Assembly (NCBI GenBank): GCA_003345545.1 | Contig: PRDH01000081.1 | Location: 56,483 to 120,482, forward strand | Origin: Candidatus Thorarchaeota archaeon | Lineage (GTDB): Archaea > Asgardarchaeota > Thorarchaeia > Thorarchaeales > Thorarchaeaceae | Length of the DNA: 64,000 bases | Direction: 5' to 3' | Shown: positions 43,026 to 51,881 of the stretch, one piece after another | Numbering within the stretch: position 1 is the stretch's first letter | Layout: each line of letters opens with the position of its first letter | The notes under the pieces: model-generated | The model's input: the letters and a program-made list of their open reading frames with translations, nothing else | Databases searched by the model: none | Told to the model about the DNA's origin: nothing | Program-made: the position numbers and the translations under genes

Positions 43026-43127
43026 CTATACAGTGGGCTTCTCTTCACTAGGCTTAGGCTGTACTTCTTTATGCGCCGCCTTTGCTCCCTTCTTCGGCTT
43101 TCTAGTCATTGGTTTCTTGCTTCCCAT
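43026..43127 (-). CDS. Lysine-rich 33-residue microprotein
   Basis: ATG at 43127 follows a near-perfect Shine-Dalgarno site (GGAGGTGA, four bases before). The peptide begins MGSKKPMTRKPKKGAKAAHK and ends EVQPKPSEEKPTV. It is strongly basic and Pro/Lys-rich, and probably disordered. The opposite strand holds a long frame without a start signal, so I prefer this one. An acidic microprotein gene lies 96 bp upstream on the same strand. Confidence 0.6.
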   Translation of the reverse strand: MGSKKPMTRKPKKGAKAAHKEVQPKPSEEKPTV

Positions 43128-43223
43128 TGTGTCACCTCCATGCATTAGTACACTTTGTTGATGTTGCTCAGGTGACTAGTACAGACCGATGATTGGTCTG
43201 TGACGAAACGATGCAGAATGGAA

Positions 43224-43307
43224 CTAAAAATCATCATCGTCCCAATCATCATCGTCGTCCCAGTCTTCGTCATCGTCGTCCCAGGTATCTTCATCGTCGA
43301 AGACCAT
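43224..43307 (-). CDS. Acidic Asp/Trp-repeat 27-residue microprotein
   Basis: ATG at 43307, six bases after AGAGGTGA. The peptide is MVFDDEDTWDDDDEDWDDDD, then DWDDDDF: four W-D(3-5) units, net charge below -15. An alternative ATG at 43325 would add MSRGEE but has no ribosome-binding site. It looks like a free-standing acidic tail; metal binding (Ca, Mg), a chaperone tail or partnering with the basic peptide downstream are all possible. Confidence 0.6.
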   Translation of the reverse strand: MVFDDEDTWDDDDEDWDDDDDWDDDDF

Positions 43308-43560
43308 TTCTTCACCTCTTGACATGGTTATGAACAACATGTGTAAAATATGTCTCATTCGTGTATCCCACTTTATAACCCCCTATTCATCAAAAGCAAT
43401 GTTATGAACCCATTAGAAATCAATGCGCGACCAATCAACTTCATTTACATGAACCAAGATGATTAGGTTGCCACAATAAAGATTTTAACGACTATGCCTA
43501 TCCTACTCATGTGTCACTCTGGTTTTTGTACACGTTATAGGTCAAGAATCGGATTCCAAT

Positions 43561-44421
43561 ATGGATGGTTCAGCAGTCGTGAACGAGGTAAACACTGAGA
43601 GCATCAATCTTGAACGGCAGGATCTGAAGGGCACATCACAGCTGATTGTACTTCTTGGGTCGAAAGAAGGAATCAAAGGAGTCTCAAAAAGACTCAGACA
43701 GTACAACGATTTTGTGAGGGTCGGAAAGGGTTTGCTCATTGCAGGATCTAATACGGGGCTGTACACAGATATTCTTCAGTCTATACCTAGGCTCTCTTTT
43801 ATCCGGACCCGCGAGATTCCAAGAAGAAAGGATCGTTTCGATGATCCTCATGCCTTTCGAGCATATTCGATAGTGACTTACAATTTCAATAGTCCCACGG
43901 CGAAACAGAAAAAGCGTGTTGAGCGCCTCATAAGAAGGTCAGCAGCAATTCGACTTAGACCTGGGGTTCTCCTCTTCCCCGTGCTTCGTTCCAAAGAGCG
44001 CAGAAGAGTGCTTGCTGAGGAAAAAGAGCATTCATTGCTAGACTCGAAAGAATTCAATCATCAACTCGAATTGATGGGTGCAAGTTCCACGCGGTGGTCG
44101 CGGCTTAAGTTGGTAGATCCACTGGATGCAGCACAAATCAAGGAGGCAATTGAGAGAACTATCACTAGGGATTTGTTTTCCATTGAATCCAGGCTTCAAA
44201 ATCTTCGTGAGTTGACCAAGAATCCACAGGTTTCTACAGATAGTCTCAGGAAGAAGTCAGCAGCTGCATTACGACGTTACCACATTCTCAAATTCAAGTG
44301 GATCCTTGCAAAGACTCTCTGGTACTATGATGCCGAGAAAGCCTTGAAACGCGTATACAATCTAGGACTTAATACCAAATACCTGATTGATGAGCGAAGT
44401 TGGGCATTGGATTCAGGATAG
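43561..44421 (+). CDS. Hypothetical protein, basic, two alpha/beta units
   Basis: 286 residues, Arg/Lys-rich. Two similar-looking stretches occur: TSQLIVLLGSKEGIKGVSKR ... VRVGKGLLIAG (about 25-65) and AYSIVTYNFNSPTAKQKKRV ... IRLRPGVLLFPV (about 98-142). Each is a beta-alpha-beta unit of ferredoxin-like or Cas2-like size. The C-terminal 130 residues are helical and basic. I do not recognise a family. Nucleic acid binding is plausible from the charge. Confidence 0.6.
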   Translation: MDGSAVVNEVNTESINLERQDLKGTSQLIVLLGSKEGIKGVSKRLRQYNDFVRVGKGLLIAGSNTGLYTDILQSIPRLSFIRTREIPRRKDRFDDPHAFRAYSIVTYNFNSPTAKQKKRVERLIRRSAAIRLRPGVLLFPVLRSKERRRVLAEEKEHSLLDSKEFNHQLELMGASSTRWSRLKLVDPLDAAQIKEAIERTITRDLFSIESRLQNLRELTKNPQVSTDSLRKKSAAALRRYHILKFKWILAKTLWYYDAEKALKRVYNLGLNTKYLIDERSWALDSG

Positions 44422-44543
44422 TTCTCTTGAATCATTGTGGAAGTTCCCTATCCTCTCAGTCAGTTTCGTAAGAGAGCTGCTCACAGGTAAGGTGATGGTG
44501 AAACGGCTCTGACATGGTCACAGACTTGGCTGTATCACGTGCC
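44422..44543. other. Intergenic remainder before MITE-like copy B
   Basis: 122 bp with no gene or clear signal that I can see, between the basic hypothetical gene and the repeat element. Confidence 0.4.
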
Positions 44544-44716
44544 GTTCATTGTTAGTTGGACAATCTTGGAGACTGGGGTGTTGTCCGCCCAGAAACGGCA
44601 CTGGGCTTGACTCCATGAGGCCAGATTCCGTGTCGAGTCAGCCTCAGCATCCTGTTTCTGACCTCACCATATGAACACCTGTCCGACTCTGTCCAAGTTT
44701 TCTGCAGCTGTCACAT
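44544..44716 (-). mobile_element. MITE-like element, copy B
   Basis: Inverted relative to copy A at 22543. Conserved blocks on the plus strand: GTTCATTGTTAGTTGGACAA, TTGTCCGCCCAGAAACGGCA, CTGGGC, CCGTGTCGAGTCA, ACACCTGTCCGACTCTGTCC and AAGTTTTCTGCAGCTGTCA. Its distal end overlaps the stop codon of the MFS gene (44711-44713), so the transporter's last codon may come from the insertion. Confidence 0.7.
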
Positions 44717-46282
44717 ACCCTGTGAATGGTCCTTGTCTTCCAGATGTTCAGAGGTCTGCTTCAGTTCTGGGTCTGTCTTCTTCTGTATCAGGTTTCTCTT
44801 CTTTCGTCTTTTTCTCATGGAATCTGAGTCTTCGGACACTGGAATGTGAAACGTGTGCCGTAACCCATCAACAGTCGATAGTGTCCTCACATTTCTTCTC
44901 GTTTCTTCCATGATGGCATCTATTACAATGTGCTCATCCACCTCGCCTGTTTCCTTGACCCTTGACAAACGATACAATGAGTAGAATCCAATGATGGCAG
45001 AAATGATGAAGACGAAATCAAGTCCTGTGATATCATATGCTGGGAAGTTGCTGAAGATTCCCCCTGGAAACTCAAATGTGAGATCAAGTCTGAATCCGTA
45101 CTCTGTGAAGACGTCTGCAGCTGCTCCACCAATCAGCGGAGCTGCGGTTCCGGCCACAGCCATGACACTTCCCCTCGATGCTAGATATGATGTGGCCTCA
45201 CCCCTAGGTGCAAGTTTCAGTCCAATATTACTCGTCGCGAGATTGACGCCCGCAGATGAAAAACCAGAAACGACATGTATTAGAATTAGGAGTGGAATCT
45301 TCAGAGAATAGAAGTCCGCCACTGCTGTGAAGGTCCACATCACTGTGCTGATGATGAAGAGAGGGGATGATACCTGAAGGATAGATTTGTTGCTGAATCT
45401 ATCTGAGAGTCGCCCCCAGAATCTGAAGAATGCAATGCTAACAAGCTGGGTAACAGCGACAAGTATCGTGATTGCGGGCAGGTCCAGTCCAGCGCGATTG
45501 AGTAGATAGACTGTGAAGAATGGAGAAGCGAGGGCGGTACTGAATGTCCATACGACTGAGAACCATATTAGCTGCCTGAAGTTGTCATCTTTGAATGGTT
45601 CTTCTACAATCTGTGAGAACTTCACTGCCCGATCCGGAACAATCAGTTTGGGTTCCGGCGTGGTGGACGTGAAGTAGACTGCAATCATGCCAAATACAAA
45701 GGCAACAAAGAACAGAATCGAGTATCCTATGCTTGGGTCCTGGCTATATGCTTCAGTCCACAGTCCAATGAACTGACCACCAAGTAGAGCCACAATAATC
45801 GCGACCACTCCTGTCGCTGCCATCCTTACTGAAAAGAATCTGCCCAAGCGATCGATTGGCACGAGGTCTCTTAGCCAAGAGTTCCAGCTCGGAGATCCTA
45901 TGGCGTTGAAGATGGCTTGAATTGCCACGAAGACAACCAAGAGAACAAGACGGACATCAGAAACTGAGAGAAAGGGAATCAACGCCATTCCCAAGATTGC
46001 CATTCTGTTCCCCAGCTGAGTAACAACATTGACAATCTTTCTCTTGCCTGCTCTATGAATTATGTAGACCGAAGGAATCTGAAGGAGCTGGGCTAAGAAC
46101 GGAATAGCCGCCAGTATGCCAATCAATGTGTTCGGCGCGTTCAATACGACAACAGCAAATCCAACAAGAAAGACGCTCTCAGTAAGCGTCATCCTGACCT
46201 GTGATGTTATACCCTGCCATGTCATCTTTCGCAGGCCCAGTTCTCTCTGGTCCTGTGTCAATGAATCATCGTCAGAGCTCAT
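44711..46282 (-). CDS. MFS transporter
   Basis: 523 residues, 12 membrane helices with a long acidic/basic C-terminal tail (SVKKRRKK-like, then TDPELKQTSEHLEDKDHSQG). Loop 2-3 reads IHRAGKRKIVN and loop 8-9 GRLSDRFSNKS. Helix 4-5 carries NAIGSPSWNSWLRDLVP, the pattern of the permease subgroup with SPAW-like motif. The MarR-type regulator gene lies just upstream on the same strand, 80 bp away, so a regulated efflux pump is possible. Confidence 0.85.
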   Translation of the reverse strand: MSSDDDSLTQDQRELGLRKMTWQGITSQVRMTLTESVFLVGFAVVVLNAPNTLIGILAAIPFLAQLLQIPSVYIIHRAGKRKIVNVVTQLGNRMAILGMALIPFLSVSDVRLVLLVVFVAIQAIFNAIGSPSWNSWLRDLVPIDRLGRFFSVRMAATGVVAIIVALLGGQFIGLWTEAYSQDPSIGYSILFFVAFVFGMIAVYFTSTTPEPKLIVPDRAVKFSQIVEEPFKDDNFRQLIWFSVVWTFSTALASPFFTVYLLNRAGLDLPAITILVAVTQLVSIAFFRFWGRLSDRFSNKSILQVSSPLFIISTVMWTFTAVADFYSLKIPLLILIHVVSGFSSAGVNLATSNIGLKLAPRGEATSYLASRGSVMAVAGTAAPLIGGAAADVFTEYGFRLDLTFEFPGGIFSNFPAYDITGLDFVFIISAIIGFYSLYRLSRVKETGEVDEHIVIDAIMEETRRNVRTLSTVDGLRHTFHIPVSEDSDSMRKRRKKRNLIQKKTDPELKQTSEHLEDKDHSQGM

Positions 46283-46362
46283 CCAGTACTCACCTAGTTG
46301 GAACCCGGCCTGCGATTATTGCCAGATAAAGACGTCTCAATAGACTCAACCTAGACTATCGG

Positions 46363-46827
46363 CTAGAGTGCTTCCTCCTCTAAATTTCCTTCGGAATCAT
46401 GCGGGAGAAGATTGTCCAAGATTCTATGTAGGAACGTTTCGAACTCATCAATCTCCTCATCAGTGAATCCATTGTAGAACAGCTTTGTCATCTCGACAGA
46501 GAGATTGATGTATACCTTCTGAAGCTTTTGTGTCCTCTCTGTCAATCTAATCAGCATTTTCCTTCGATCTTCTTCTGATTGTTCTCTGCGGACAAATCCT
46601 GCCTTCTCAAGATTGTCCAGTAGTTCACTCAGCGTAGATTTCCTTAGGAGCGTCCTCTCAACCAAATCGTTGATTGGGACGCCATCCTTCTGCCAGAGCG
46701 CGAATAGGATTCTGCCCTGCCCTGGCCCTATCTCTATTTCCTGCTTCCTTAGAAGTTCTGTGAACACTCTTCTTCCTAGGTGGTGAATCTGTGTGATAAG
46801 AAAACCACCTGCTCGCTGCGACATCAC
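46363..46827 (-). CDS. MarR family transcriptional regulator
   Basis: 154 residues. The winged helix is at about 30-100: GQGRILFALWQKDGVPINDL, VERTLLRKSTLSELLDNLEK, AGFVRREQSEEDRRKMLIRL, the last with the DxR wing motif of MarR. Flanking helices form the dimer interface. Its start is 6 bp after the stop of the flavin-split-barrel gene upstream, so the two form an operon. The probable operator is the palindrome at 47327-47342. Confidence 0.9.
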   Translation of the reverse strand: MMSQRAGGFLITQIHHLGRRVFTELLRKQEIEIGPGQGRILFALWQKDGVPINDLVERTLLRKSTLSELLDNLEKAGFVRREQSEEDRRKMLIRLTERTQKLQKVYINLSVEMTKLFYNGFTDEEIDEFETFLHRILDNLLPHDSEGNLEEEAL

Positions 46828-46833
46828 CTTGAA

Positions 46834-47298
46834 TCACCTGAGCTCAAGTCTGAACGTTTCTGTACCGCTCCATCCTTTCGCCATAGTTGGAAGTAAGCGG
46901 AGAACCGTGTGGTCTGGATCGTCATACCCCTGTGGGTAGTACTTGTTCCATTCCGGGTGCCAGATCGCTTTCTTGGTACGAGAATCATTGACAATCTCGA
47001 TGAGACCGCTGAACATCACTCCTCTCCACGTATCTGGATTGCAGTAGTACACTGACACTGCCTTGTTCGATTTGATGTCATCAATTTTCGTAGAGGATGT
47101 ATTGGTTGTGAATATCAGTGTGAAATCATCTTTCTGTTCCTCAAAGAGCTTCATTAGTCTTGGAAAGTGTTTCCTGTTCCTGAGATTGAACATGGCCCTC
47201 GTCTGTGGAAACCCCTTCTTGTCAACTGTTGTGACGTAGGCTGGCCAACCCGTTTCCAAGAGGTCGTGACACAGTTCTTTGATTGCTTTTTCATCCAT
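46834..47298 (-). CDS. Pyridoxamine 5'-phosphate oxidase-like FMN-binding protein
   Basis: 154 residues, split-barrel flavin-binding family. Visible: PAYVTTVDKKGFPQTRAMFN, FTLIFTTNTSSTKIDDIKSN, KAVSVYYCNPDTWRGVMFSG. The last two segments are the conserved 'lives next to S/T-K, then VYY' core of PNPOx-like general stress proteins. Members bind FMN or F420 and reduce small molecules, or bind heme. It is first gene of the operon with marR. Confidence 0.83.
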   Translation of the reverse strand: MDEKAIKELCHDLLETGWPAYVTTVDKKGFPQTRAMFNLRNRKHFPRLMKLFEEQKDDFTLIFTTNTSSTKIDDIKSNKAVSVYYCNPDTWRGVMFSGLIEIVNDSRTKKAIWHPEWNKYYPQGYDDPDHTVLRLLPTMAKGWSGTETFRLELR

Positions 47299-47326
47299 GA
47301 TGAGTCAGCTCCGACACCACCCAACT

Positions 47327-47349
47327 AGTTCGGAACCGAACTATATATC
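47327..47349 (-). promoter_or_regulatory. Palindromic MarR-type operator with TATA box
   Basis: AGTTCGGAACCGAACT (47327-47342) is a 7-bp inverted repeat with a 2-bp centre. It directly abuts the TATA-like ATATATAG (minus strand) of the PNPOx-marR operon. Binding here would block transcription; autorepression by the operon's MarR is the obvious hypothesis. Confidence 0.65.
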
Positions 47350-47427
47350 TTTTGGTTTGGGCTTACACCCGTTACTCGGAGCTGCTGCACGTCATCCACG
47401 CCAACATATGTCCGCTCTGAATGGTGT

Positions 47428-47853
47428 CTACTTCGGTCTGTAACCAGATGTTGGCATGAAATCATCGAAAGACTTCTTTGCCCTTGCGCGCCTTGCTGCT
47501 TCCGGATCACTAGTCTTCTTCAATTCCTTCAGATTCACAATGACTACATTGCTTCCATTGATTTCAACTTTGATTACTTTCAACGCATCCAAGTTCTCTT
47601 TTTCTAGTAATACAATGAAATCCCTCTGCATTTCATCATCCGTCATGATTAGTCCAAAAGAGGACATCATCTGATCCATGAAGGTCCAAAGTTTGGCCAG
47701 TGCAATACCGACTTGAGAGCTGCTATGACCTATATCAATCAGCGTCTTGTTGATATCATCTGTGATCTTGTGGAACTTCTCAAGGTTCCATTTCTCTTCA
47801 GACCATCTCCTCACAACAATATCAAATGATTCTTGCATTTGAGCACCATCCAT
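47428..47853 (-). CDS. Hypothetical alpha-helical protein
   Basis: 141 residues. The first 75 are helical (ESFDIVVRRWSEEKWNLEKF, HKITDDINKTLIDIG), then come two strands (DALKVIKVEINGSNVVIVNL) and a basic disordered tail (PEAARRARAKKSFDDFMPTS). No known motif. It is a single gene between the MarR operon and the surface protein. Confidence 0.55.
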   Translation of the reverse strand: MDGAQMQESFDIVVRRWSEEKWNLEKFHKITDDINKTLIDIGHSSSQVGIALAKLWTFMDQMMSSFGLIMTDDEMQRDFIVLLEKENLDALKVIKVEINGSNVVIVNLKELKKTSDPEAARRARAKKSFDDFMPTSGYRPK

Positions 47854-47970
47854 TTGGGGTTACGCTCCTTCGTAAGAGTATTATGTCTAAACGAAAGACA
47901 GTTGAAAAAGAAGTCTTTCTGAAAAAAAAGAGAGAGGAAGCAGGAACACTGCTTCCAGGCTAGATTGCTT

Positions 47971-48921
47971 CTATCGTCTCTTGACAATCACTGCAACTAG
48001 GAGAAGAACTACAATAGCTCCGCCAATGATTGCAAGAGTCATTGGGTCCAGTACGATACCCGTGGATGTTGAGGACTCAACACCAAGAATGGGATCATAC
48101 TCGAGTGTACCATTGCCAAAGTTCTCGAAGGCTAGATAGATTGCTTCACCAGCTTCCAATCCAGTGCCTCCTCCGTAACTGGCCATGACCTGTAATGAGT
48201 TATTGGCTGCCAAGGCAGTTTCATTGTACTCAAAGTACCCATTCTCGAACTGGAACTTGGTACCTGTCTTGTGGAAGCCAGCAGGATCCTGATCTCCTTG
48301 GACTTCGCCATGATTGCTCTGAGTCACATTGAACTGAAGCACTAGAATGGAATCCTCATAGGTCCAATCCCATCCTCCTACAATGAGGTCGAACTTCATC
48401 TCACCTGGTGTGGACAAATAGAGATGGACTCTTACCTCAATTGTTACATTGAATGATGCAAGACTTGGCAGACTGCCGTAGTCCATTCCGACACCCTCAG
48501 GACGTGGATCAAACTCTGTGGCGGTTGTGAAATTGAAGTGAACAGCTGTGGCGTTTCCAGCCTCCTCTTCAACTACAAAACCACTGAACTCCCATCCGAT
48601 AGTTGGCAGGGCTAGTGGAGCACCAATCATTGTGTCTGTACCATTAGTGTAGACACCATCTGCGTTTGTATCGTTAGCCTCAAACATCTTCACGAACATG
48701 ACATGATAGTCAACTGTCGGATTATTGGGATCCCACCAGTGAAAGTGTGGAGCTTGGTTGTTGCCTGTTACTTTGATAGAGATATCATCAGTTGTCAGAG
48801 TCACAATACCTGCTGAATATTGATACTCTATGCTGTTGCCCTGAGCAGCTGCTAGGGGTACACCAATACCCACAACCAGAACTGCAAGGGCCGCAAGGAT
48901 AGTTTTCTTGTAAGTGTTCAT
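47971..48921 (-). CDS. Secreted, C-terminally anchored surface protein
   Basis: 316 residues from ATG 48921, which follows GGTGATCTA. A signal peptide (KKTILAALAVLVVGIGVPLA, AAQG cleavage region) leads into a beta-rich extracellular domain of about 255 residues with many NxS/T sequons (NDTN, NGTD, NATA, NFTT, NVTI, NVTQ, NETA, NNSL, NGTL). A membrane helix (LAIIGGAIVVLLLVAVIV) and KRR end the protein. It is a glycosylated cell-wall or envelope protein of unknown role. Related proteins recur in Asgard genomes, which is an inference from style. Confidence 0.78.
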   Translation of the reverse strand: MNTYKKTILAALAVLVVGIGVPLAAAQGNSIEYQYSAGIVTLTTDDISIKVTGNNQAPHFHWWDPNNPTVDYHVMFVKMFEANDTNADGVYTNGTDTMIGAPLALPTIGWEFSGFVVEEEAGNATAVHFNFTTATEFDPRPEGVGMDYGSLPSLASFNVTIEVRVHLYLSTPGEMKFDLIVGGWDWTYEDSILVLQFNVTQSNHGEVQGDQDPAGFHKTGTKFQFENGYFEYNETALAANNSLQVMASYGGGTGLEAGEAIYLAFENFGNGTLEYDPILGVESSTSTGIVLDPMTLAIIGGAIVVLLLVAVIVKRR

Positions 48922-49070
48922 TAGATCACCAAGAAACACTGCGAATTTAGTATATATAGCCAGTATTAACTAGAAACAGGTTTCTGGATATTGATTAGGC
49001 ATAAGAATGCCACAAATGCACATAGAAGTTTTATGAATGCTTCTAAAGATGCATAAAGCCTTCATCATAC

Positions 49071-51089
49071 TTATTCCGCAAGAAGTTCTTGAGCACGTTT
49101 CACGACATTCTCAACAGTAAATCCATACTTCTCAAAGAGAACCTCTGCAGGCGCAGAGGCACCGAATCTGTCAATGCACAAATATCTCGCATTCTCTCCG
49201 ACCCAGTGCTCCCATCCTTGAGCCACTCCTGCCTCGACGACGAGGCGTCTTTTCATCTTCGGTGGAAGGACTGAGTCACGGTAGTCCTGACTCTGCGCTC
49301 TGAATAGTTCCCAGCTTGGGAATGACACAAGACGCACAGCAGTACCTTTCGAGTAAAGCACCTCTCCCGCTTGAACGACTATTCCCAACTCTGAACCCGA
49401 TGCTATTAGGACTATTTCTGGGTCCTTGCCGAGGTCTGCCAGCACATAGGCTCCTCTACTTAATCCAGTTGCAGCAGCATACTTGCTTCGGTCTAGCACT
49501 GGCACGTTTTGCCTGGTCAAGGCCATAAGAGTCGGACCCTTCCTGTTTGAGATTGCGGCTCTCCATGTCTCCACTACTTCATTTGCATCGCCAGGTCTCA
49601 CAACAGTAAGATTTGGAATTGCACGAAGTGCAGCCAAGTGTTCTACCGGTTGATGAGTAGGACCGTCCTCCCCAACACCAATGCTGTCATGAGTGAATAC
49701 CCAAATACTCCGATGCCCTGACAGCGCAGAGAGTCGTATTGCTGGCCGCATGTAGTCTGAGAACATCAGAAACGTAGCTGCATACGGAATGACTCCCCCG
49801 TGTGCAGCCATACCATTCACAGCACCTCCCATCGCGTGCTCTCGAACTCCATAGTGTATATTCCGACCAGACAAAGCTCCCGCCTGAAATGAGGGACTTC
49901 CATCAATCCATGACTTGTTCGAAGTCGTGAGATCCGCGGAGCCGCCGATAAGTTCGGGAATCTTCACTGCAAGAGCATTGATTACCTTTCCAGATGCCAC
50001 TCGCGTAGCCATCCCCTTTGCATCTGCTGGAAATGTAGGAAGAGTGTCTTCCCATCCAGAGGTTAGTTCGCCTTTCATGCGTCTCCTGAGTTCTTCTGCT
50101 AAATCGGGATACTTCTGTGTATAAGCAACATAGTTGGATTGCCACTCTGATTCGAGGGTCTTTCCTTTCTTGACAGCCTTTCGAAAGTGAATAAGAACAT
50201 CATCAGGTATGAAGAAGCGAGGCTGCAGAGGCCAGCCTAGGTTTCTCTTGGCACCCTCCAGTTCCTCCTCCCCTGGAGGCTCACCATGAGCTTTGGAGCT
50301 GTCCTGTTTCTTGGGCAATCCAAAACCGATATGGGTTCTACAGATTATCAACGATGGACGAGGATCCTTCTTCGCGTTCGATATGGCAGAATCTACCAGG
50401 TCAACATCATTTCCGTCAGCAATCCTCTGAACATGCCAGTCATATGCTTCAAACCTTGCCCCTCGGTCCTCAGAGAACGTTAAATCTGTGCTACCATCTA
50501 TCGAGATTCGATTGTCATCATACATCAGTATGATCTTACCTAGCCGTAGATGCCCCGCAAGAGAAGCGGCCTCAGAGGAAACCCCCTCCATAAGGTCTCC
50601 ATCGGTCACTATTCCGTAGATATTGTGATTGACCACCTTGTATTCATCCCTGTTGAAGACAGCAGATAGATGTGCCTCTGCTATCGCCATGCCCACACAG
50701 TTGGCAAATCCCTGTCCCAGTGGTCCGGTTGTGACTTCGACACCGGGTGTTCTGAAACACTCTGGATGTCCAGGTGTCTTACTCTCCCACTGCCTGAATT
50801 TCTTGATATCATCTAATGAAACATCATACCCCGTCAGGTGAAGAAGAGAATACAGGAGCATTGATCCATGTCCCCCTGAGAGCACGAATCTATCTCGATC
50901 CCACCAGTTAGGATTCTTGGGATTGAATCGAAGGTGACGAGTCCAAAGAACATACGCCATTGCAGCTGCACCCATTGGCATACCGGGATGTCCAGAATTA
51001 GCCTGTTGTACAGCATCAGCGGAAAGAAATCGGATTGTATTGATTGCACGGTTCAAGAGTGATTCGTCCGTCATCGGAAACTGCTCCAT
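49071..51089 (-). CDS. tkt: Transketolase (full-length)
   Basis: About 672 residues, the size of bacterial and eukaryotic enzymes. All landmarks are present: [54 protein letters not shown], the thiamine motif [20 protein letters not shown], the middle domain [20 protein letters not shown] and [18 protein letters not shown], and the C-terminal [17 protein letters not shown]. It transfers two-carbon units between sugar phosphates in the non-oxidative pentose pathway. Many archaea encode it as two half-size subunits; here it is one chain. No transaldolase or other pentose gene is nearby. Confidence 0.93.
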   Translation of the reverse strand: MEQFPMTDESLLNRAINTIRFLSADAVQQANSGHPGMPMGAAAMAYVLWTRHLRFNPKNPNWWDRDRFVLSGGHGSMLLYSLLHLTGYDVSLDDIKKFRQWESKTPGHPECFRTPGVEVTTGPLGQGFANCVGMAIAEAHLSAVFNRDEYKVVNHNIYGIVTDGDLMEGVSSEAASLAGHLRLGKIILMYDDNRISIDGSTDLTFSEDRGARFEAYDWHVQRIADGNDVDLVDSAISNAKKDPRPSLIICRTHIGFGLPKKQDSSKAHGEPPGEEELEGAKRNLGWPLQPRFFIPDDVLIHFRKAVKKGKTLESEWQSNYVAYTQKYPDLAEELRRRMKGELTSGWEDTLPTFPADAKGMATRVASGKVINALAVKIPELIGGSADLTTSNKSWIDGSPSFQAGALSGRNIHYGVREHAMGGAVNGMAAHGGVIPYAATFLMFSDYMRPAIRLSALSGHRSIWVFTHDSIGVGEDGPTHQPVEHLAALRAIPNLTVVRPGDANEVVETWRAAISNRKGPTLMALTRQNVPVLDRSKYAAATGLSRGAYVLADLGKDPEIVLIASGSELGIVVQAGEVLYSKGTAVRLVSFPSWELFRAQSQDYRDSVLPPKMKRRLVVEAGVAQGWEHWVGENARYLCIDRFGASAPAEVLFEKYGFTVENVVKRAQELLAE

Positions 51090-51204
51090 GCTTTGGTTGA
51101 CTCGTTGACGAGTGCCCACCCGAAGGGCATAATCCCGTATCGGTCGGCCTTCTTTTGCATCTTGTGCTTCGCAGAACTGTCCTGCCTTTCACTCTTTCGC
51201 CAGA

Positions 51205-51774
51205 CTATGGTCCACTGACCTGTGTTCCTGGTGGGTATTGTTTGAGAAAGTCTTCCCGAATGGCATCCATGACTACAAAATCGTGGAACTTTCCCATCAT
51301 GTAGGTTGCCTGTCTATAGAGCCCAGCCCGTTTGAAACCTGCTTTTTCGTATGCATGCTGAGCTCGCACGTTGGTATCCAGCGTCACTAGGAATATGCTG
51401 TTTAGACCAAGGATATGAAACCCAACCCAAAGCATCAGCCTTACAGCGTCAGTTCCATAACCTCTTCCAAAGTTCTCTGGGTTGTGAATTGCTATACCAA
51501 ATTCAGCTCTCTGATTCTGTTTTGATATATCAAAGAAACTCGTAGAACCGAGGAACTTCTTTGTCTTCTTATCCTCGATGGCGAGCACCATTCCACCATC
51601 TTTCCACGGATCCATGGTAGTCACCCGTTCCAACCATTTTCGCTCTATGTTTTTCGACATAGGCCATGCAGTGGCTAGGAACTGCCTCATCTCAAGGTTG
51701 TTCCAGTTTTCCATGACGACGTCTAAATCCTCAAGCTCTAGAGCTCTCAGATGAACCTTCTCTCCATAGTACAT
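51205..51774 (-). CDS. GNAT acetyltransferase (RimJ/RimL-like)
   Basis: 189 residues. It opens VHLRALELEDLDVVMENWNN, has LAIEDKKTKKFLGSTSFFDI, then FGIAIHNPENFGRGYGTDAV with the acetyl-CoA-binding GRGYG loop, and ends with ARAQHAYEKAGFKRAGLYRQ. These are the marks of the Acetyltransf_3 group that acetylates protein N-termini, polyamines or other amines. It converges with nothing; its promoter faces the zinc-ribbon membrane-protein gene. Confidence 0.87.
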   Translation of the reverse strand: MYYGEKVHLRALELEDLDVVMENWNNLEMRQFLATAWPMSKNIERKWLERVTTMDPWKDGGMVLAIEDKKTKKFLGSTSFFDISKQNQRAEFGIAIHNPENFGRGYGTDAVRLMLWVGFHILGLNSIFLVTLDTNVRAQHAYEKAGFKRAGLYRQATYMMGKFHDFVVMDAIREDFLKQYPPGTQVSGP

Positions 51775-51881
51775 GACAAAATGCTCGTATTTTGAGAGTT
51801 AAAAATGCCGCAGTAATGCCTAGGTCGATACACTCTTTATCCTACTTCTCTCCTCCTCTTCCGAGAGGGAGTCTACACGCT

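Noticed and set aside
42955..43161. 68-codon plus-strand frame opposite the lysine-rich microgene.
   Set aside because: It has no ribosome-binding site, whereas the minus-strand peptide has a perfect one.
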